A stretch of 64,000 bases of DNA from Trichostrongylus colubriformis. Taxonomy: Eukaryota; Nematoda; Chromadorea; Rhabditida; Trichostrongylidae. The position numbers were made by a program, and so were the translations under genes. Every line of letters begins with the position of its first letter. The first letter of the stretch is position 1. The notes under the pieces are model-generated. The model searched no databases. It was not told the origin of the DNA and worked only from the letters and a program-made list of their open reading frames with translations. The stretch spans positions 31,438,716 to 31,502,715 of the forward strand of contig OZ022258.1 of the NCBI GenBank assembly GCA_963978905.1. The letters are read 5' to 3'. This document shows, in pieces, positions 35,101 through 50,100 of the stretch.

Positions 35101-38100
35101 TTTCTACTCCGAACACCTTTTCACTCGCAATTTCTTCTCGAGTTTTTGAGAAGCGGTTATTGCTGAACGGACGAAATGACCTAATTAAGAAAAAAGCTCT
35201 TCCATTTTCCCAAAGTCAAGTCGATTCTCACGAAATTCAAAGTCACTTGTGATGATTAGGATCTACGGAAGAGAAATATGATTGGCGATACCGAAACGAG
35301 CCCTATGTTCGCGATCCACCGCCGTCCTCACCAGATCGGGACGCGACCATGGAGTTGTGGCGTGAATGATATTGTTTGCTCGGTGATAAACCCATAGATC
35401 GGCGGCTTCTGTTTGATGAAGCATGGGTGAATGAGGCGTTCGAGGAGCTCATCGGTCCTCACATTTCGTGCATTCCCACAGACGAGGGCTTCATTGACCG
35501 TGGACATCCCCCGTTCTCCCATCCTGCAAAAGTCCTTTTTCTTACTTGCACAAATGAACTAATCTCTGGTATTGGAGTTTTCGAGAAATGGAAAAATTGT
35601 TTTTCGTTGCAGTTTCGTCCAGAAGAGGATTGTGGCAAGTTGATTTCATTACTGCGAGCATTCGAAAACGAACAGTCAGAGCTGGTCGCGCCTCCTGCCA
35701 GCACACTTCAAGACGTCGCAATCACCCTCAGGACACAGTGCTCCAGGTGAGAACTTTTTTTTTTGTCCGCGAACCAATTCTTTTCTTATTTTGCCTCCAC
35801 GATGGAAATGTCACGGGGTGTTACATGCTTTGTTTCACCGCTATTGCGTTTTCCGAAGTGTCCTCCATGAATTGTGTCCTATTTTCTATTTGTTTTTGAA
35901 TTCCTCAAATATTTTTTATCTACATTGAATTTATAGTTTTTTTTTGGAATTGTTTCTGCTTTAAATATCGTAATACCTGGATAAGGATAACTAGCCTCCG
36001 CTATTTGGCCTTCTATCGAGGAGTATATTTCGTATTCGTTTTCCTTTTGGGGAGATCACAGCAGTGTTGCAGAGGTAATGCTGAATACTCATCTGATGAA
36101 GTAGTTTACCAGTAGCTCTCCCTAAACTGAAGGGAGACGTAATGGAGGTGAGACGTTGGCTCTGGCTGGGCCTCGTTGCTCGAGGAGAAGGCAAAAATGC
36201 AGAGCTTGTTCAGTTCAGCTGTGCTGCTCCGAAAGCCCGTGATAGGTAGCAGCTCCCACCATTGCTCCCGGACGAAATATCCGTAGGGGTGCTTCGGCCA
36301 CGCTAGTCTCCACTTCTGCGCTCTTCCTCCCTTATCACATACACATTTACGTACTATACCTCTTCAGAGTAGCCAATACACTCCAAGTGCACCTCTCCCG
36401 AATCATAATATTAGTTTAATGCACAAGCCTTTCGACACTTTTTGGAAATTTCACTGCTCTCGAGCTTAATCAGCGCCCCAGTGATTATTTCATATGCATG
36501 AGGTGACCTCGCTAAACTGTAGCAAGAGCCTGCTCAAAGTCAAAACTCCATCTTTGGACCCATAATTTGTTACAAGTCTCTTCAGAATTTCTAGTTCAGG
36601 GAACAGCTGCTAGTATTTGTGGTGCACTCACTTTTATTGCCATCTATGTACTTAACAACGCAGTGAGTCCGAGCAGCAGTATGAATAGCTGAGAATCTTT
36701 GATGTGCTGTCCTTCACTGACAGAAGATCTACGCACATTATCACTGGAAAGGAAAGCTGGGCGCTCTATATGAACCATAAAAAGGGGTACCCTGACTAGG
36801 TCGTGGATAATCGTCTCCGCGTGTGGGAATAGCTGTATGAGTTGTTTGCTCCACGCAAGGTTGTTTGCTCCTTGTTTTCTCTGGAGCGCTACAATTAGAG
36901 TTGTACCAACCGATGCTCCTGTAATGACTTCAGTGCTAATCGATTGGAAGATCTTCCTCACAGTACCTTACATATTCCCCGAAGAGCAACTGATTTATCC
37001 AGCGACTTGGTCGTGTGTTCCAGCATGTCGTAAAGATAAGGCAGGAAAATAACAAAGAGCTGAGCTGTGTAGTTACGCTCCTTTCTGCGCATTTGCGACT
37101 TAATGGGTTCCAACACTGTTCACTGAAGCCCCTGAGCGTTACATGAGAAGTAAAAAGTATGATTATCTAGGTGCACTCGCATTGTGTATTCATGGGTTTC
37201 ACAAAACGTGGCTTGCAAACTACTCGACGGAGGACATTGGGCAGTTAGAATCACTAGAAGCAAGTGGTAGAAGGCGATTATGGTTTCTGAAAGTACTGGA
37301 ATAGCAACGTTGCAAAAGAAAGGCCGCATGTGTCGCAAGGCTTATGCACCAACCAATAGTAGTAATCAGGGTACACCGGGAGTCGAGGATTCCTCGATAG
37401 GAGGGTCGTATTTGCCCGCAAGAAAAGGGGGGTCGTAGTTGCAGAGGTCAGCGATAAGACTAGGATCTAAAATTTCACTGAGCAGATGAGAAGTGAAGGT
37501 CACAGCGAACCCGTGTGGGAAGATGTGAAATAAATATTTTCGGCTTTAGGTGAGCATACGTGGCAATACACGTAGAATAGAGGGTAACTATGCAATCCGG
37601 CAATAGTGGCCATACAATCCCGTAATTGTAAAATCAGGCAATAGACGTCGGAGAAGGGGGAGGGGTCGGTTTTGGTTCTCGTAGAGGGGGGTCGTACTGA
37701 AGCGGCTATTTTCTTCGACACCTGGTGGTGCCCTGGTAGTAATGCTCACTTGGGAGATAGCATGACGGTTATTGTTATCGTGAGGATGCCGCGCTAATGA
37801 AAGTTGTAGCAAGCTCTCGCCTGTAAGTAGGGTTACCACCTGCACTATTTACCTTGATATCGAAGAGAATGTGGGAACGTAACATCAAGCCGAACGAGGC
37901 GAGTGCGTTCAGCAAACGATTCTTTTGACGCTTTCCAGCGAAAAACTCCTTATTAATTTGATTGTAATGCAGAAAAATGGCATTTTAATTCTCTGACAGG
38001 GATCATGAAGATGGAGTTTTGAAAGAAAAGTCGTGATGGAGTTTTGAAAGAAAAGTCGTGAACATCTTCCGAGTAGACGAAATAAGCTGTAGTAGGCCTA

Positions 38101-41100
38101 ATGGCTCATGATACAATCCCCAATAGCTTGCCATTTTGGGATTGTCAAGGTGTGTTGTCTTTTCTGAATGCCGCAATCACACTATTGAGCTTTCGAGGTC
38201 ATCAAACAAAGCACAATGAACGTAAAAGCGAGGTCGTAGGCGGATCATAATGGCTTTCCAATTCATCTCGAATTATTCGATTTTTTTTCCAGTTGTGTGT
38301 TCCCGTGGTATGCACGCTATTGTGATTTGCTTGCAATGGAAAGAACTGATTGAGCTTGACGAGCCATTCAGAGAACAACCTTCCACAGTTCCTTTGCTGG
38401 GGGACATTTTGATTTCGTTCCCGGAAAAACTAGATTTTTTCAGGGATATTTTTTAGGAAATAATGTTTTCTCTTTTTGTTTTCTTCAAAGCACTTCCCTC
38501 GGTGACTGGAGTACATATGAACATGGTCCGCTGCACTCTACGAGCAGATAAACGCTACAAGGCTGGCAAGGCATCCTTACTGAGAGCATGGACAGACCAA
38601 ACAGCGGCTAGAACACTTACATTATTTCCGTGAGTGGCAGAAATTGTGGCAGCCACTTGGATTACTTTCTTGTCGCTTAACTCTGTTCTCTGGGCTTTTT
38701 CCGCCTTTTGCTTCTCTCTGTGCACCCCTCATCATTCTTTTTTGGAACCACTTTTTTCACTACTGAAGCGTGATAATCCGCTAGAAATTACTGCGATATA
38801 TGCTTCTAAAGCCTGCAATTGCCTTTGAATAGAGCACCCTCTTGGCGCAGGCTCCCTCGCTGAGGGTATGGCGCTCTCACCCATGTTTATGCGTATCGTA
38901 TGTTGATCGTACGGAGCATACGTTATGTTGACCAGCTGTAATTTATCCAGTCACTTTGGTTTATCCAGTGCGCAGAGCTGGATCGTTTACAAGACCGGGC
39001 CGAGCGCACTCGTCGTGTACTGTAGTAGAGTACTAAAAACATTGGGCCAAAAATCTTTGCGCACATCTCACAAATCTTATCAAATGAGGCCGAGGTGCTT
39101 CTGTAAACATATCTGTCGTCCCTTGACCGCTGAATTTTTTGGACTGGAGTCAGCTACTCGTCGTTTTCCGCGCGAGTCGGAGTATGTGAATGTGAGCTTG
39201 AAGATATAACTCTTTGGAACGACGCCTCAATACATTTATAAATGTGGGTAAAACGTTGGTCAAGGAGTGAAACATTATTCGGCCCGCTGAGAAGGTTCGC
39301 CAGTCTCACATCGAATCAGGGGAGCTGAGAGAGAAGGAAAAGCGACGAGAAAGGGTTGAAAGTATAGAGGTTGGAAGCAAAATATGTAGAAGCAAGTCCC
39401 ATTTTTTTGTTCACTATCACTAGCAGCTACAACTGCTCTCACATACACACCTCCGTGACCCATTCGCTTGTAATGGCAGCGCGGAAGCGCAAGTAGTACT
39501 GGCACGGTTATTTTATCCGACTCCGCTGCTTCAACTGAGGCAGTATCCCTGTCGTAGGGCCTTCAGACCCTGGCCCCCATAAGTCACTCTGCTCTCCCCT
39601 CCTCTGCTAATATCTCCACGCAAGAATTTGTAGAGACGTTCATGATGGCAACATGCCCAAAACCTTGTCCTCTCGAGCCGTTAAAGGCATATTTCGCAAT
39701 AAGTTGACAATTCCGTTTACACCCGTGCGCAGCGAGCACCTTCTGTACAACTGCAAAAGGTGCACCTCTACCGCAGTGCTGGGATGAATAGTGTGCACGT
39801 AGACGACCCGAAAGTGAGATGGCACTCCCCTCTCCAAATGACCGATTCCGCTCTCGATTTGATCAGCAGTGGCAGTTGCTTCGAAAAAGATCCATGAAGG
39901 ACGAAATCTTGGTAATAAGGGCAAGGCTATAGGGAGGAAAAGGTAGTATCGCTGGATTTCGGGTGATAATATTGAATGAAAACTTGCTCTCCTCTGTCCC
40001 AGCTGTAATCTCTTCAGGGTAAAGGTCAGAAAGACCATATTTTGGAGAGCTTTGTTTGATTTTTCCTCTCTTGTGTTTGCCTCAAAACCCTTAAAACCAC
40101 TACTGAGCATAGGTACTCACGATGATTATCGCAAACTGTGCTTTTAAGGAAGATTGGAGTGCAGACCATATCAGGTAGTATAGGGATTTCTTCAGCTTAA
40201 AAATGACCGCAGGCTCTCAAATGCTTTCTCGCTTGGCACGATTGAATGAAGAGATCTTTTGAAAGGTGAAAATGGGGATGATCGTCATCAATCGACGGGT
40301 ACATCATCAACTCTACTCTTAGGAGATAACGGCTCAAAAGCGGCCCTTGCTTCTTTTCAGTACTCTTTTGCCCGTCAATATGTGGTGCTATTAGCTCAAC
40401 TAGCTGATGTCTGGGAATAACCTTGCTCTTTGATTGCTAGTTTTCTAGGCTGATCGGTTATATTTACGTGACCGATCATGACTCTCTAGCGCGCACTACG
40501 TTGTTCTACCTAAAAGCCCGAGAAAGTCCAAAAAGCATTAACAAATTAAAGTAAAATGCCAGAGCAAAACAAGGAGAAGAAGAAGCATAGTGATAAGAAA
40601 CTTCAATAGGTGTCCTCCACATTTTCGTATTGCTTGTTCTCGCCCACTTGACGCTGTGTTGAGGGTAGGATTAGATGGAGGCTTCGGTCTCTTTTAGCAA
40701 AAAAGATGAAAATTTTCAAATTGAAGAAGTGAGATCCCAAAAAAAAGGAGAATCGTACGAATTGCGCCACGTTCACCTATAGAACTCAACTTGTTTTTGA
40801 TCGGGCAATCCCATAGCTTTATAAATGCATTTTTCTTTTTTACTTGACTTGAATTTTTTGATTACCCAGAAACACTCATGCAATATACCACCACAATTGA
40901 TGACATATAAACAGTATAGATAATATGTATACTAATGTAATAATTCGTAATGATAACGTATGACAGTGAAAATTCAAAATGTACACTCCAATCTCTCTTT
41001 CCGCCTAACAAAGCACCAAAATAGTTTAGGAGCTAGGACCACCATTCACGGAAATCTGTATGTTCATGTTAATCAATAAAATTGCATATATGTTGGCAAT

Positions 41101-44100
41101 TATTGCAGTACATCATGGAATGAACGCTTTCAGTTTCATCGAACGATTCGTGGCTGCCGACGGGGTTCGACTGCTCTCCACAGTTCTTCAACGCTGTCTT
41201 CTTTACCCAGGGAGGGAACAGCAAACCCTCTGCCTACTTGGCGCCTTCAGAGCTCTGCTCAATTCAGTGGTTGGTTCAGCTCTTTTTTCATTCATTTTAT
41301 GGCAACCTCCACGGTTTTTTCCTCGACGAAAGCTTATAGTTTGTTAAAACAGCAGCTTTGGCTGCCATCGCTTCTACTGGCTGCGTAAGGTGCGCTTACA
41401 ATTAGTTATCTCGTCGCTGCTGGAGCGACTTAGCGCCGTTGTGGCTCACTGTTGTGCTACGATAAGAGCGTGCTTTGCTAGTTCCGAACGGATTTATTCA
41501 CCCATAAGGGTAATAGGGGAACTCATGACAGAGCTATGCTCTCCCGGTCAAGGTCGGATAATTAGCTCAACCCTTGCCGAAATAATGATGCTGAAATAAC
41601 GACTCCGAGAAATGTAGGTTTATTGTAAAAGAATGCAAAATGGTGATTTAAAAATTGTAAGGGGGCCAACGAGGGCCTCTTATACCAATTTTTAAGTACT
41701 TCATGAAAAGTACGCGCTTATGGCTTTGAATTAATTTGTAAACATGGAAGCAACGAAATACTCATCTGGTCCATCCAAAGACTTTCAGAAATCAGTCGAT
41801 CCTTCTGGACTCATACTACCTCCTCTACCCTTTTACTAACTGTGCTATGGACTGCCCCATTCCATGGAGTTGAAAGCTTGTCTGTTCATGAGCAGATCGC
41901 AAGTGACCGAGCTCGATACAATAGCGCTTCTTGCCGCTGTGCCACGGCCTTGTACTATCATTATGTATTCTCTTTGTAGATAAAGGTGGACAGTGCCAAG
42001 TAGTATTGTTACGATCCGGGCTAAAATATGGTTCAGTGCCTATGCGGGCCATACAAGCTTTTATCCACCTTCTCGATGGATAAAAGCTAGGCCCGAATGG
42101 GAGCGGAAAACGTTGCCCTTCACAATGGTAACCGCACGCATCACATCGCCTGCAAATACATCACGGTTTCATGAGGAAGTGAGAAGCATGGCGCTTCCTA
42201 AATGTAAATGACTGGCCAGTCCGTTCTTTTATTTTGAGCACGATGAAATCGAGTGGGGCGTCTCACGGTAGCACCCTCCACACTTCCCCTCCATCAGGGA
42301 TATAACTGAGGGCCTTCGAGGATCCTATATTCAGGACCGTAGCGTAGAACACTCATCTATGATCCAGTGGAAAAGGGATCCTTTGCGGGAGGAATTTCCA
42401 CTTGTTATCTAGCGCAAGGATCATGTCTCACTACGCCCTTACAGCGCAATACATTATGCACAACGGGAACCTCAAGAGTCCCCAGTGCGCCTTCAGAAGG
42501 TGCCGCTTTGCTTATAGTAATTTGATATATGCGGCTTTAAGTGGATAGGAAACACTAGCATGCAATCCGGCTCGTCTCCAGCTCCTAATAGAGGTTTGCT
42601 CGTGCACAAGCTTCTCATCAGACCTTTCTTCACGAAAATTATTATGAAAAATGCCCTGTCTCAAAAAAATACGCTGTGAATTAAACTGCCCAACTTCTTA
42701 TATGTAGAATGCTTTAATGCGCGAAACACGCGAAAGACCTGGGCAAGCTCTCTTGGAAAGTCTTAGTTGTGAATGAAAAATGGGGATCTTACCGTAGAAA
42801 CTTAAAGGCACACCTTGCGAAAAATTGCGAGAGCTATAGCGCGTGTTACAGGATGTAGAGGCCCTGGTTTATAAACCAGTGAAGAAAAATGAATCATAGT
42901 TCCTCACAACCACCACAAAGAAAGCTCCCTGCCCTCAGTCCTCGTACGAGTATTGGAGATTATAGAAGAGCTTTTCCTCGATGATATCGCCCTAAATGCT
43001 ACGATATCACCCGTTCTTCCCTGTTGAAGCTGCCTTCACTATTGGAGTCGCTGCCTTATCTTGACTTATCGTAAGTTTCCTTCTCCACGTAAGAGTCACG
43101 TTGAGAATTCGTTCGTCTAAGGCCAGGTGTGATTCGGCCTTGAGGGCGCGGCTCGGCTCAGGTCGACCAGGCCGTGAGCGGCGAGGGTGAGCCGTGGTGC
43201 CTCGAAAAGGGTGCGATCTTCACAACCATCCGAAGGCCTACCTGCTCTGAGAAACTAAGCGACCACTCTGATTATCGCGTGGTCTGTCTTTAAAGATGAG
43301 CCTGACCATGTTACTGCCCACTGTTGACGCCCCTGCTTCTTCTGGGCCCTTGCAATCCCGTTCAATCGCATTTAATCGACAGCAGTCACGGCTGCGAAAG
43401 AGGCTTCACATTTTAAAATAGTCAGCACGTGTTGCACTCTGTGTGGTGATTTGTCAATGGGGTGTTCAGAAAATCGCCCACCGTAACCGTATCCTTTGTG
43501 CAAACACGACCTTAATTGGGTTGTCGAGCGCCTAGCCATTAATCTTTAGTCATACGGCTTACCTTAGCTATGCATTTCTGTCCGAATCGAAGCTCAGAGA
43601 CCTGCTATTTTCATTTATGTCCCATCCTCCTTTCTCAATGCACATCAAACTTGCCGAACGTGGAAGTTTTCTGCGGTTCGTTGAGCTGAGAAGGATATTG
43701 ACGAGCACCTTCACCCATAGTGCAGGTGAAGGTGGTGCACTCGAAGTAGCAATTACGTTTCTCCCTTCGTATAAGGATTATCGGTAGCGCTCTGGAACCT
43801 CATGAGCTTTTCCTCTTACTTCTGCTTTGACCTTTCGCCTCTCTTACTTGGCTTCATAACTTTCAGCTCTTTACCGTTCATGTGAGGAGAGGAAGAGTGC
43901 GCGTATTATGACGCACCATCGCAACAGTATGTTTCATTGGGGAGATCTATCCTAATAACTACACAAATACACTATTTTGTTACTCATGACTTTAACACAG
44001 GATATCCCTTTGAAAGTGTGAATTCCAGCCCTAGGGAGAAGGAAAAAGCTCCAAAGTAAGCAACCCACCTCTCGCGTAAGAAGCTTTATTGCACACGTGA

Positions 44101-47100
44101 ACTAACCAAACCCGAGGCTCCTTCACACTCCTTGGGCAGTTTCATTACGTGCTCTGGGATCATGCCTTCGAGGAGAATTTGCGTGCTGGTGATTGTTGTT
44201 AGTGCAATGGTGCACAATGTTACAAGGTGCGTGTTGTGTCACAATACGTACATTCATCCTTTTCTCACATTCTCCCATCTTATCTGATGCGCCTCCATAC
44301 CCAATTTCGGTGGAATTCCTTTCTATTTTCCCTTTGCATTAGGTTCTCACCAGCTTTGAGGTTCAATCCTATTTGAATAAATGGTGTGGTATATATATGG
44401 ATAGACAAGAAAACCTTCTTCATGAAGTTCATATATAATCTTACAATTAGATTTATATGTACATACGCTTACGGAAGACGAATAAATCCGAGAACACCAG
44501 CATCATTTTATTTCTCTCTGAGGTCCCAACTTTACTATTTCTTCTCAATCTATGATAGCATCAAATTAAAACTTGTAAGGCTTGTTCCCAGGGCAGCTGA
44601 AGGTCCACATTCATGAAAATGTTGCAGTGAATCACACTTTCTTATTGCCATGCGTGATCTCCTTGCTTTATTCGAATCGCAAGGTAAAAGGTGGAGTAGC
44701 CGGTAGGTCGCTAGTAAAAATCAGTTTCGATGAATGCTTGCATTCCGGCTGCTGTCCTGACCTCACGAGGAACTTATTTAAAAAAGAAAAGCTGTCATGC
44801 CGCTGTTTGAGACGAGACGAGACGAGATCGAAAGAAATCGAAAGAAGCGAGGCAAATCTATTTGCTTAACTTTTTGTTATTGGGAGGCACGCTGCTGCTC
44901 TAAAAGTGTCTTATGTTGAAAGAAAGCAGCGCTCACAGCGGCCTTTCTAGTATCTTACCCGCTTTGACCATCGGATGCAGAGAATGTGTAGACCCCACAA
45001 TGGCACCCGAGTGGCTTGCTATGAATACTTTCCAGTCATACCGAGCAGCTCTTGGGCGTGGTGCTTGAATTGAGAAGAGACCGGCCGTAAGTATGAAAAT
45101 CAGTGTTGATCTAGATGGGCTATAATGCTACAGGTTGTACTACCACACGGTGCGTTCTCAGTCATTTGAGGGGATGGAGGTCGACTGGTCGAATTTCGCG
45201 CGGTCGCGAGCGGCGGGCGGGTGCGAGTTGTTCGTACTTTTATCCGTTGAAACAGCAACAACCACAATATAGGTGAACTAACGAAGCTTTCAATACGGCA
45301 CATTCAGCCACTAGCTCCGTGATGCAATTCTCATTGTCAATGTAGAGTGGTATCAAATGTCAGGAGGTGCCAAAAATAATTTTGCTCGCGGCTCACATCC
45401 GCCAACTATACAAAACACAGGGAAGCGAAAAAGGTAGTATCGGGGCGAAATATTCCTGAAAGGTTCCTTCAGAAATAGGAGCATGCTGAGACTCACTACT
45501 CTCACCTTCATCGAAATGCGGAGCCTTCAGTCGGAGTCGGGCTTCAGAGCACCTACGGTATCAAGGTCCACTCAAAACAGTGGAGTCAGGTTCCGTGGTA
45601 GGTCTCTCGTGGATAGCTTTCTGAGGACTGTCCCATCGGTTCATGGAGGTTACAGAACCCTTGCTACTCGGACAACACAGCTATGATCCGAAATGTCATC
45701 TCTCATATCTCAAACCTGCCTCCGGAGGGGGTTCAGTGTAACGGCACGTTCTTCATTTGGAAACCAAGGGCGATGGGAACCCGTATAAAACGGAATGTTC
45801 AAGAACACCACATAATACGAATCTTCTTAGGTACCCACAGTGAGCCTTTGCAAGGTTGTGAACGATGGCGACAAAATTTCGTATTTTGCCCAGTTGAGGT
45901 GACACATCTTGTTCACTCGGAATAAACTCCCGTTCCTGCTCGTGCAGAAGGCTGTTTAGTGATAGTAAGAGGTGTGCTCTTGGATTTGGGGATGGCAATA
46001 CCTTGATAGAATTTGCTGAAGTTCCAAAGTAGGGTTGAAAGTGGGGGAGAGAAAATTACTTTTTGGCACCCCTGTAGTGCTTAGTCATCCGACGTCGTAT
46101 TAGTTTCATGAGAAGTGGGATACTTATATCGAGGAACACACGGATACAATAGTAATTCGGGCCTGATCAAACCAGTGTGCATATTAAGATTTGGCCATTA
46201 TTCGCTGAAATGTGTCTTTACTGAATATTACGAAAAATTGAAAATTTCGTGTAAACTCTACGTCTAGTAAAGTGGAGGTGGGCTATAGCTACCGAGTAGG
46301 CCTTGCACAGGCCACTGGACTTCCCGTGGCACCTTCTGCGTAGAATCGCCGCACACCTCAACTCTACGGGGTTACAATGAAAAACTTTGTCGAAGATTTC
46401 AATAGTAGCTGACGGAAGAAAGTAAGCTTGTGCAGAACGAGAAGGGCAAATTTGCGATGCATCTCCTTGATGACAAGGATAGCAGAAGGAACGTGAGCGG
46501 TTGTTTTCCTTTGAAAATTCTTTTTTTTTCATGGAACTAGCGCAATTTGGAGGCACTGCGTAGTTTGCATTTTCATATGTCTTTACAACTTTATCGTAGG
46601 TGATTCATTTTCTGAATAAAATTGAAATACGTGGGGTATTCCAGATGGTACCGATTAGCTGTGTATACCTGTCTTGCCAATTGTTCAGAAATTCAAAGAG
46701 TGCGCCCTTTGTTTCCCATTACCTTACCAAAATTTGCGTCTACACTACTGGATGTCTGAGGGCGACAACGACGTTCTGCTTACTGCCGTAGTTCTCCTCA
46801 ATAAAGATCTCCAACTGCTCTCTATTTGCACAGTGTATGCCCGCTGATCGACTTTCAGGAACCCTTTCCGGTAGCCGCTACGTAAGGAGCATGTTTTGTT
46901 TATCTATTCCATAACATGCACGCAAAAACGTGATAATAACGCAAACATATACGTCACAGCAAAACAACAAACAGACTGTGAACTCACGCCACATTATATT
47001 CGCGTCTAGAAGGGGGCTGCGCTTTTTTTTTTTGGAGGACTTATTGTTGCAAGTGAGTAGAACCATGAAAAGAGCCTTATAGCTGGCTAACTCCCGAAAA

Positions 47101-50100
47101 ATCAGCTTTGGAATAGATCGAGAGTTTCTATTATAATAGAGTCTCTTGGAAGCACCGCCTGGGGCAAAGAAAAAACGAGAACTGGGAAGACATCCTCTAT
47201 TAACGTATATTCCACTCCAGAAGGGATGATTTGTGGTGTAACTTCAATCGCTCTTAGTACTGTAAAGTCCCGGACCTAACCAATTCATCCGCTCTCTGCG
47301 ACGACAATAATAGTGCGGTTTCGCTGCTTCTGCCCGACAATTTCGTCATTGTGATCGTTGCATGCTTCGAATATTTTGTATTCTTTAGCGGGAGGTGAAC
47401 CGATTCCTTGGGTACACTTGCATTTTTTCTTCCTTCTCACATCAGACATACGTACTCATGTTTGACTTTTCGTAAATTACTATGCTCTCTGTTCCTTGCA
47501 CTTGAGAAAGAAGTCTCAAAAAAAAACTGCCTACCACCTATTGTAGATAGAGATGAGGATAAAAGAGGAGTGGGTGTTGTACGTTTCAGTGGAAGGAAGT
47601 AAACCATACCATATACCGCAGGCATCTTCAGTCATTTGAGGGGATGGAGGTCGACTGGTCGAATTTCGCGCGGTCGCCAGCGGCGAGCGGCGGGCGGGTG
47701 CGAGTTGTTCGTACTTTTATCCGTTGAAACAGCAACAACCACAATATAGGTGACCTAACGAAGCTTTCAACCTGCAATCTTTAGAGGTCCCTCACGATGC
47801 CAGCTCACTGCATACTGAGCGGAATTCCAACCGACTGCAGCAAGTAGTGCTGACGGCTCGCAAGTGCGACGCCGCGAAGCGAAAATTCGACCAATCTGCC
47901 CCCACCCATTTGAGGGAGGTCTATTGTCAGGTGTCAGGTACAATGATTACTCTTTAGAGTGAAGACTACAAAGAATATGTAAGAAGAGTGCTGAAATGGT
48001 AAGGTTTTCTGAGAAGTCCAAAACGGAAGCGGTTTGGCCAGATCGAGGTCATAGTTGCCACATTCAGAAATTGGGCAATTTCATCCTTTTTATTAGGTTG
48101 ATTCATAATAAATCGGACAAATGGTAGTAATGATTTCTAGAGATCATAACTCAGTAACGAATTAACGAAAATGGACGCGCGAGGTACCGTTGGAATGAGT
48201 ATGAAAAGCTCTTCAAAGTACCGCAAAATAATCACTCCAAAGTAAATTCATTCCGCCACAATGCCGCACGATTTCAAGCGGTCCAGAGACCACATCCGCA
48301 ACGTCATACTATTTATATCGCTATCTGGCCAGGAACCTGCGGATATCGGCAGACGTCTGATAGAAGTTCACAACGAGCATGCCCCCGGCAGAAGTACACT
48401 GTAGTTGTAGCATTCGAAGTTTGCGTCAGGCGACTATTCCATCGAAGACGAAAACCGCGGTTGGTGGAGCGTACACGGCGTAGAATACTGGGAGCTGCTC
48501 GATGAAGGTACCACAGTATCCGCCGACGTCTACGTTTGTCAATTACGAGAATTGAAGGCCAATGTCCAAAGTTCGCTACGGCGGCGGTCACATGTCTACT
48601 TCCAGCACGACAACGTGTCTACTTCCACAGACCGCACTTCGCAAGATCGACCAAGGCCGAGCTGCTGTCGTACAGTTGGACCGTACTTCTATACCCACCG
48701 CACTCCCCAGACCTGGCCCCTTCAGATTTCCACCTTTTCTCCCACAGCCAACGCCACCTGGACGGCCAAGACTTCAAAACTCGCGACGAGGTCAAGGCGG
48801 CACTCGGCAACTTCTTCGAGCTCCAGCTTCCGGCCTTCTGGAGCAAGGGCATCCATGATCTGCCTATACCGTGGCAGAAGGTCATCGATAAAGATGGAGT
48901 ATATTCAAGTGATTCCCTGTTGTCGTAAAAAAGTTGTACGACAATGATTAAAATTGGTCAATTTGTCCGATTTATTATGAATCAACCTAATATACGCTGT
49001 CTGTTCAGTTGTGTTTCCGCCGTGAAGAACTAAGCGCACACTCATTGTCTAGCAAGGAAAGTTATGCATCATGAAAACGCAGTGTGCTCACCAAACTACT
49101 GTCCATCCTGCTCTTCGACCTCCCCCAATGTGTTCTTTCCTGATATGCGGCCAGTACTTCATGTAGTGACTCCTAGCGCTCTAGATAAGTGCCATCTACA
49201 AGATATCCTTGCCGAGGTGACAAAAGCCTTCATCCTCTGTTGACCTACACCATAGCCATCTACGTTATCAGAGTTTGAATAGAAGTTTCCATTCTCAATC
49301 TTTGGAATCTGTGATTTTACAGTCTATCGAGGGGCCCAGTTCGAGTGCGAGGGCGTTTACAGGCACATTTTGCTACTGTTTTGTATGATTTACCGTTTTT
49401 GACGTCGAATACGTTCAATACCCATCCCATTACCGTATCTGAAGTGCTTATTTCGGCACACTACCTCATATTATTAACGTGAAGTTGGCGTTGTAGGGGA
49501 ATTTGTCGATTAAAGGAATCATGGACTCTGCTTTCTCCACTATTCCGGAACGCGGCCATTTCTCTTCAAGTACTGCCATTGATTTGCCGGCGCGTGCATG
49601 GTCGCTTCGTAGTTTTCTTTTTTCTATTATAATTATTTCTCGCAATATTCTCGTGTGAGGAACTTTACAATGGTACAATTCTGAACACCCCCCCCCCCCT
49701 ACCCTTTTAGAAGAAGGTTTAAACAGCGAGTAACATTCTCTCTTGTGCAGCTGCTACTTGTGTGAGATGCTCACAATGCAAATGTTAGTGTTTGAAGTTG
49801 AAAAGAATGATTTGTCTTCGAAATCGTCTTTCTCGAAGCCATCTCTTTTGACCGGATGCTCATTACGGAGAAGGACTTCAGTAAACAATTACAGTTTTGA
49901 CACTCGTGACAGTGACTGCTGTGAGTGACAGTGACTTCTTTGACCCTATTAGGTAAAGCAGTAAGTAATTTCTTCATGTAGAGGGAGCGGATTTGAATGT
50001 GAATGTCAACCTGTGCCTAGGAAGAAAAAGGAGCTCTGGGGTGGGTGACCCATTGCTACGTGCATGCATTGGTTCACTCACGCAGTCTCCCCCCCCCCCC

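Larger units (their letters stand above)
35747..41133 (+). other. DAAM intron 3 (5.4 kb)
   Basis: Holds a perfect 25-bp tandem pair (38011-38060) and the TTAA element at 39681-40147. An exon-like open stretch at about 38492-38631, followed by GTGAGT, does not fit the DAAM frame. Confidence 0.7.

Noticed and set aside
34794..35252. 152-codon + strand open frame.
   Set aside because: It runs across the palindromic TTAA MITE (34893-35085); no homology and no splice context.
36644..36961. 105-codon - strand frame with a receptor-like hydrophobic look.
   Set aside because: No seven-helix pattern or nematode chemoreceptor motif, and its length is expected by chance.
38492..38631. Exon-like open stretch before GTGAGT within DAAM intron 3.
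   Set aside because: Including it between exons 3 and 4 gives a stop codon, and DAAM needs no residues there.
39640..40110. 156-codon - strand open frame.
   Set aside because: Lies almost entirely inside the TTAA-flanked element 39681-40147; no domain recognised.
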